Shown: piece by piece, positions 34,744 through 35,221 of the stretch
Numbering within the stretch: position 1 is the stretch's first letter
How the letters are laid out: each line of letters begins with the position of its first letter
Source: an uncultured Methylococcaceae bacterium
GTDB taxonomy: Bacteria; Pseudomonadota; Gammaproteobacteria; Methylococcales; Methylomonadaceae
DNA length: 35,221 bases
Direction: 5' to 3'
NCBI GenBank assembly: GCA_903863905.1
Contig: CAIPDT010000164.1
Location: 1-35,221 of the forward strand
Notes under the pieces: model-generated
What the model was told of the DNA's origin: nothing
What the model saw: only the letters and a program-made list of their open reading frames with translations
Database searches by the model: none
Position numbers and translations under genes: made by a program

Positions 34744-35221
34744 ATGTCAAAACTAAAAAAATTAGCTTCAGGCATCGGATGGGGTGCATTTTCTACTATA
34801 GCGGTCACTGGATTTCAGTTAATGTTTATGGCTGTCATGGCAAGACTACTTGAGCCAGCAGATTTTGGTTTAGTTGCGGTTGCGAATGTGTGTTTACGAT
34901 TCTTTAGCTACTTTGCCCAAATGGGTACAGCGCCAGCAATCATCCAAAAACCCACTTTAGAATCCGGTGATATCGCCGCTGCTTTAACCGTTTCATTGGG
35001 TATCTCCCTACTTTTCTTTATACTCGTGCAAGCCATTGCACCAGTATTTGAGTACTTTTATCAAATGCCTCAACTAGGCAATGTTATCAGAGCGCTCTCA
35101 CTTAATTTTATAATCGGTGGTTTTTCTGCTATATCAACTGGCATTTTACAAAGAAATACTTCCTTTAAAGCCTTAGCCATTATAGATGTTATTTCTTATG
35201 TGATAGGCTATGGTCTTGTTG
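34744..35221 (+). CDS. Wzx-type polysaccharide flippase, 3' end outside the window
   Basis: An ATG at 34744 opens a frame that runs past the window end (159 codons seen). Start MSKLKKLASGIGWGAFST, then hydrophobic helices and FMAVMARLLEPADFGLVAVA, a hallmark of oligosaccharide flippases (MOP superfamily, Polysacc_synt/WzxC group: xRxLxPxDFGxxA). It continues with FFSYFAQMGTAPAIIQK and more helices. It would move lipid-linked repeat units across the inner membrane, downstream of the WcaJ-like step. Other membrane genes of the locus lie beyond the window. Confidence 0.85.
   Translation, partial: MSKLKKLASGIGWGAFSTIAVTGFQLMFMAVMARLLEPADFGLVAVANVCLRFFSYFAQMGTAPAIIQKPTLESGDIAAALTVSLGISLLFFILVQAIAPVFEYFYQMPQLGNVIRALSLNFIIGGFSAISTGILQRNTSFKALAIIDVISYVIGYGLV

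Overview
The window looks like chromosomal DNA of a low-GC gammaproteobacterium, most probably a methylotroph or methanotroph of the Methylococcales type. This rests on three things: the ubiG-gph-SDR gene order typical of Gammaproteobacteria; an amino-acid-kinase-family protein resembling MfnE of methanofuran biosynthesis, translationally coupled to pabB; and a PEP-CTERM-like sorting tail starting VPLP. The taxonomic call is inference, since no rRNA or other direct marker gene is present.

Region 1 (1-10820, + strand) is a nearly complete enterobacterial-type (type II) cellulose cluster in one direction: bcsE (5' end cut by the window), bcsF, bcsG, then bcsR, bcsQ, bcsA, bcsB and bcsZ. The two small genes bcsF (58 aa) and bcsR (57 aa) are clear on translation. 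BcsA and BcsB synthesise and export the glucan, BcsR/Q/E/F form the regulatory and assembly parts, BcsG adds phosphoethanolamine, and BcsZ is the periplasmic GH8 endoglucanase. No bcsC follows bcsZ. The bcsE frame is open to the window edge and starts with an in-frame 42-bp (14-residue) tandem repeat of about seven copies.

Region 2 (10850-16891) holds two overlapping minus-strand genes for related membrane-associated P-loop GTPases, a small lipoprotein, and the overlapping pair pabB plus the MfnE-like kinase gene.

Region 3 (16927-25119, - strand) is housekeeping: acyP overlapping rlmKL; a compact ubiG-gph-SDR-sufT-SLT lipoprotein-FKBP run closed by a strong terminator; lpxD; and moaC. moaD and moaE are divergent from moaC. 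They are followed by a NagD-type HAD phosphatase, dhaK, and a convergent dhaL whose stop overlaps that of dhaK, then a VOC protein, coaD and a YfhL-type ferredoxin.

Region 4 (29667-35221, + strand) is a surface or exopolysaccharide region: a WcaJ-like undecaprenyl-phosphate sugar phosphotransferase, a 19-bp perfect inverted repeat, a PEP-CTERM-like protein, a 771-aa RTX-type calcium-binding protein built from four modules of about 117-127 residues, a terminator, and the start of a Wzx-type flippase. The two ends of the window are therefore both devoted to extracellular matrix, with core metabolism between them. No tRNA, rRNA, CRISPR array or transposase was seen.
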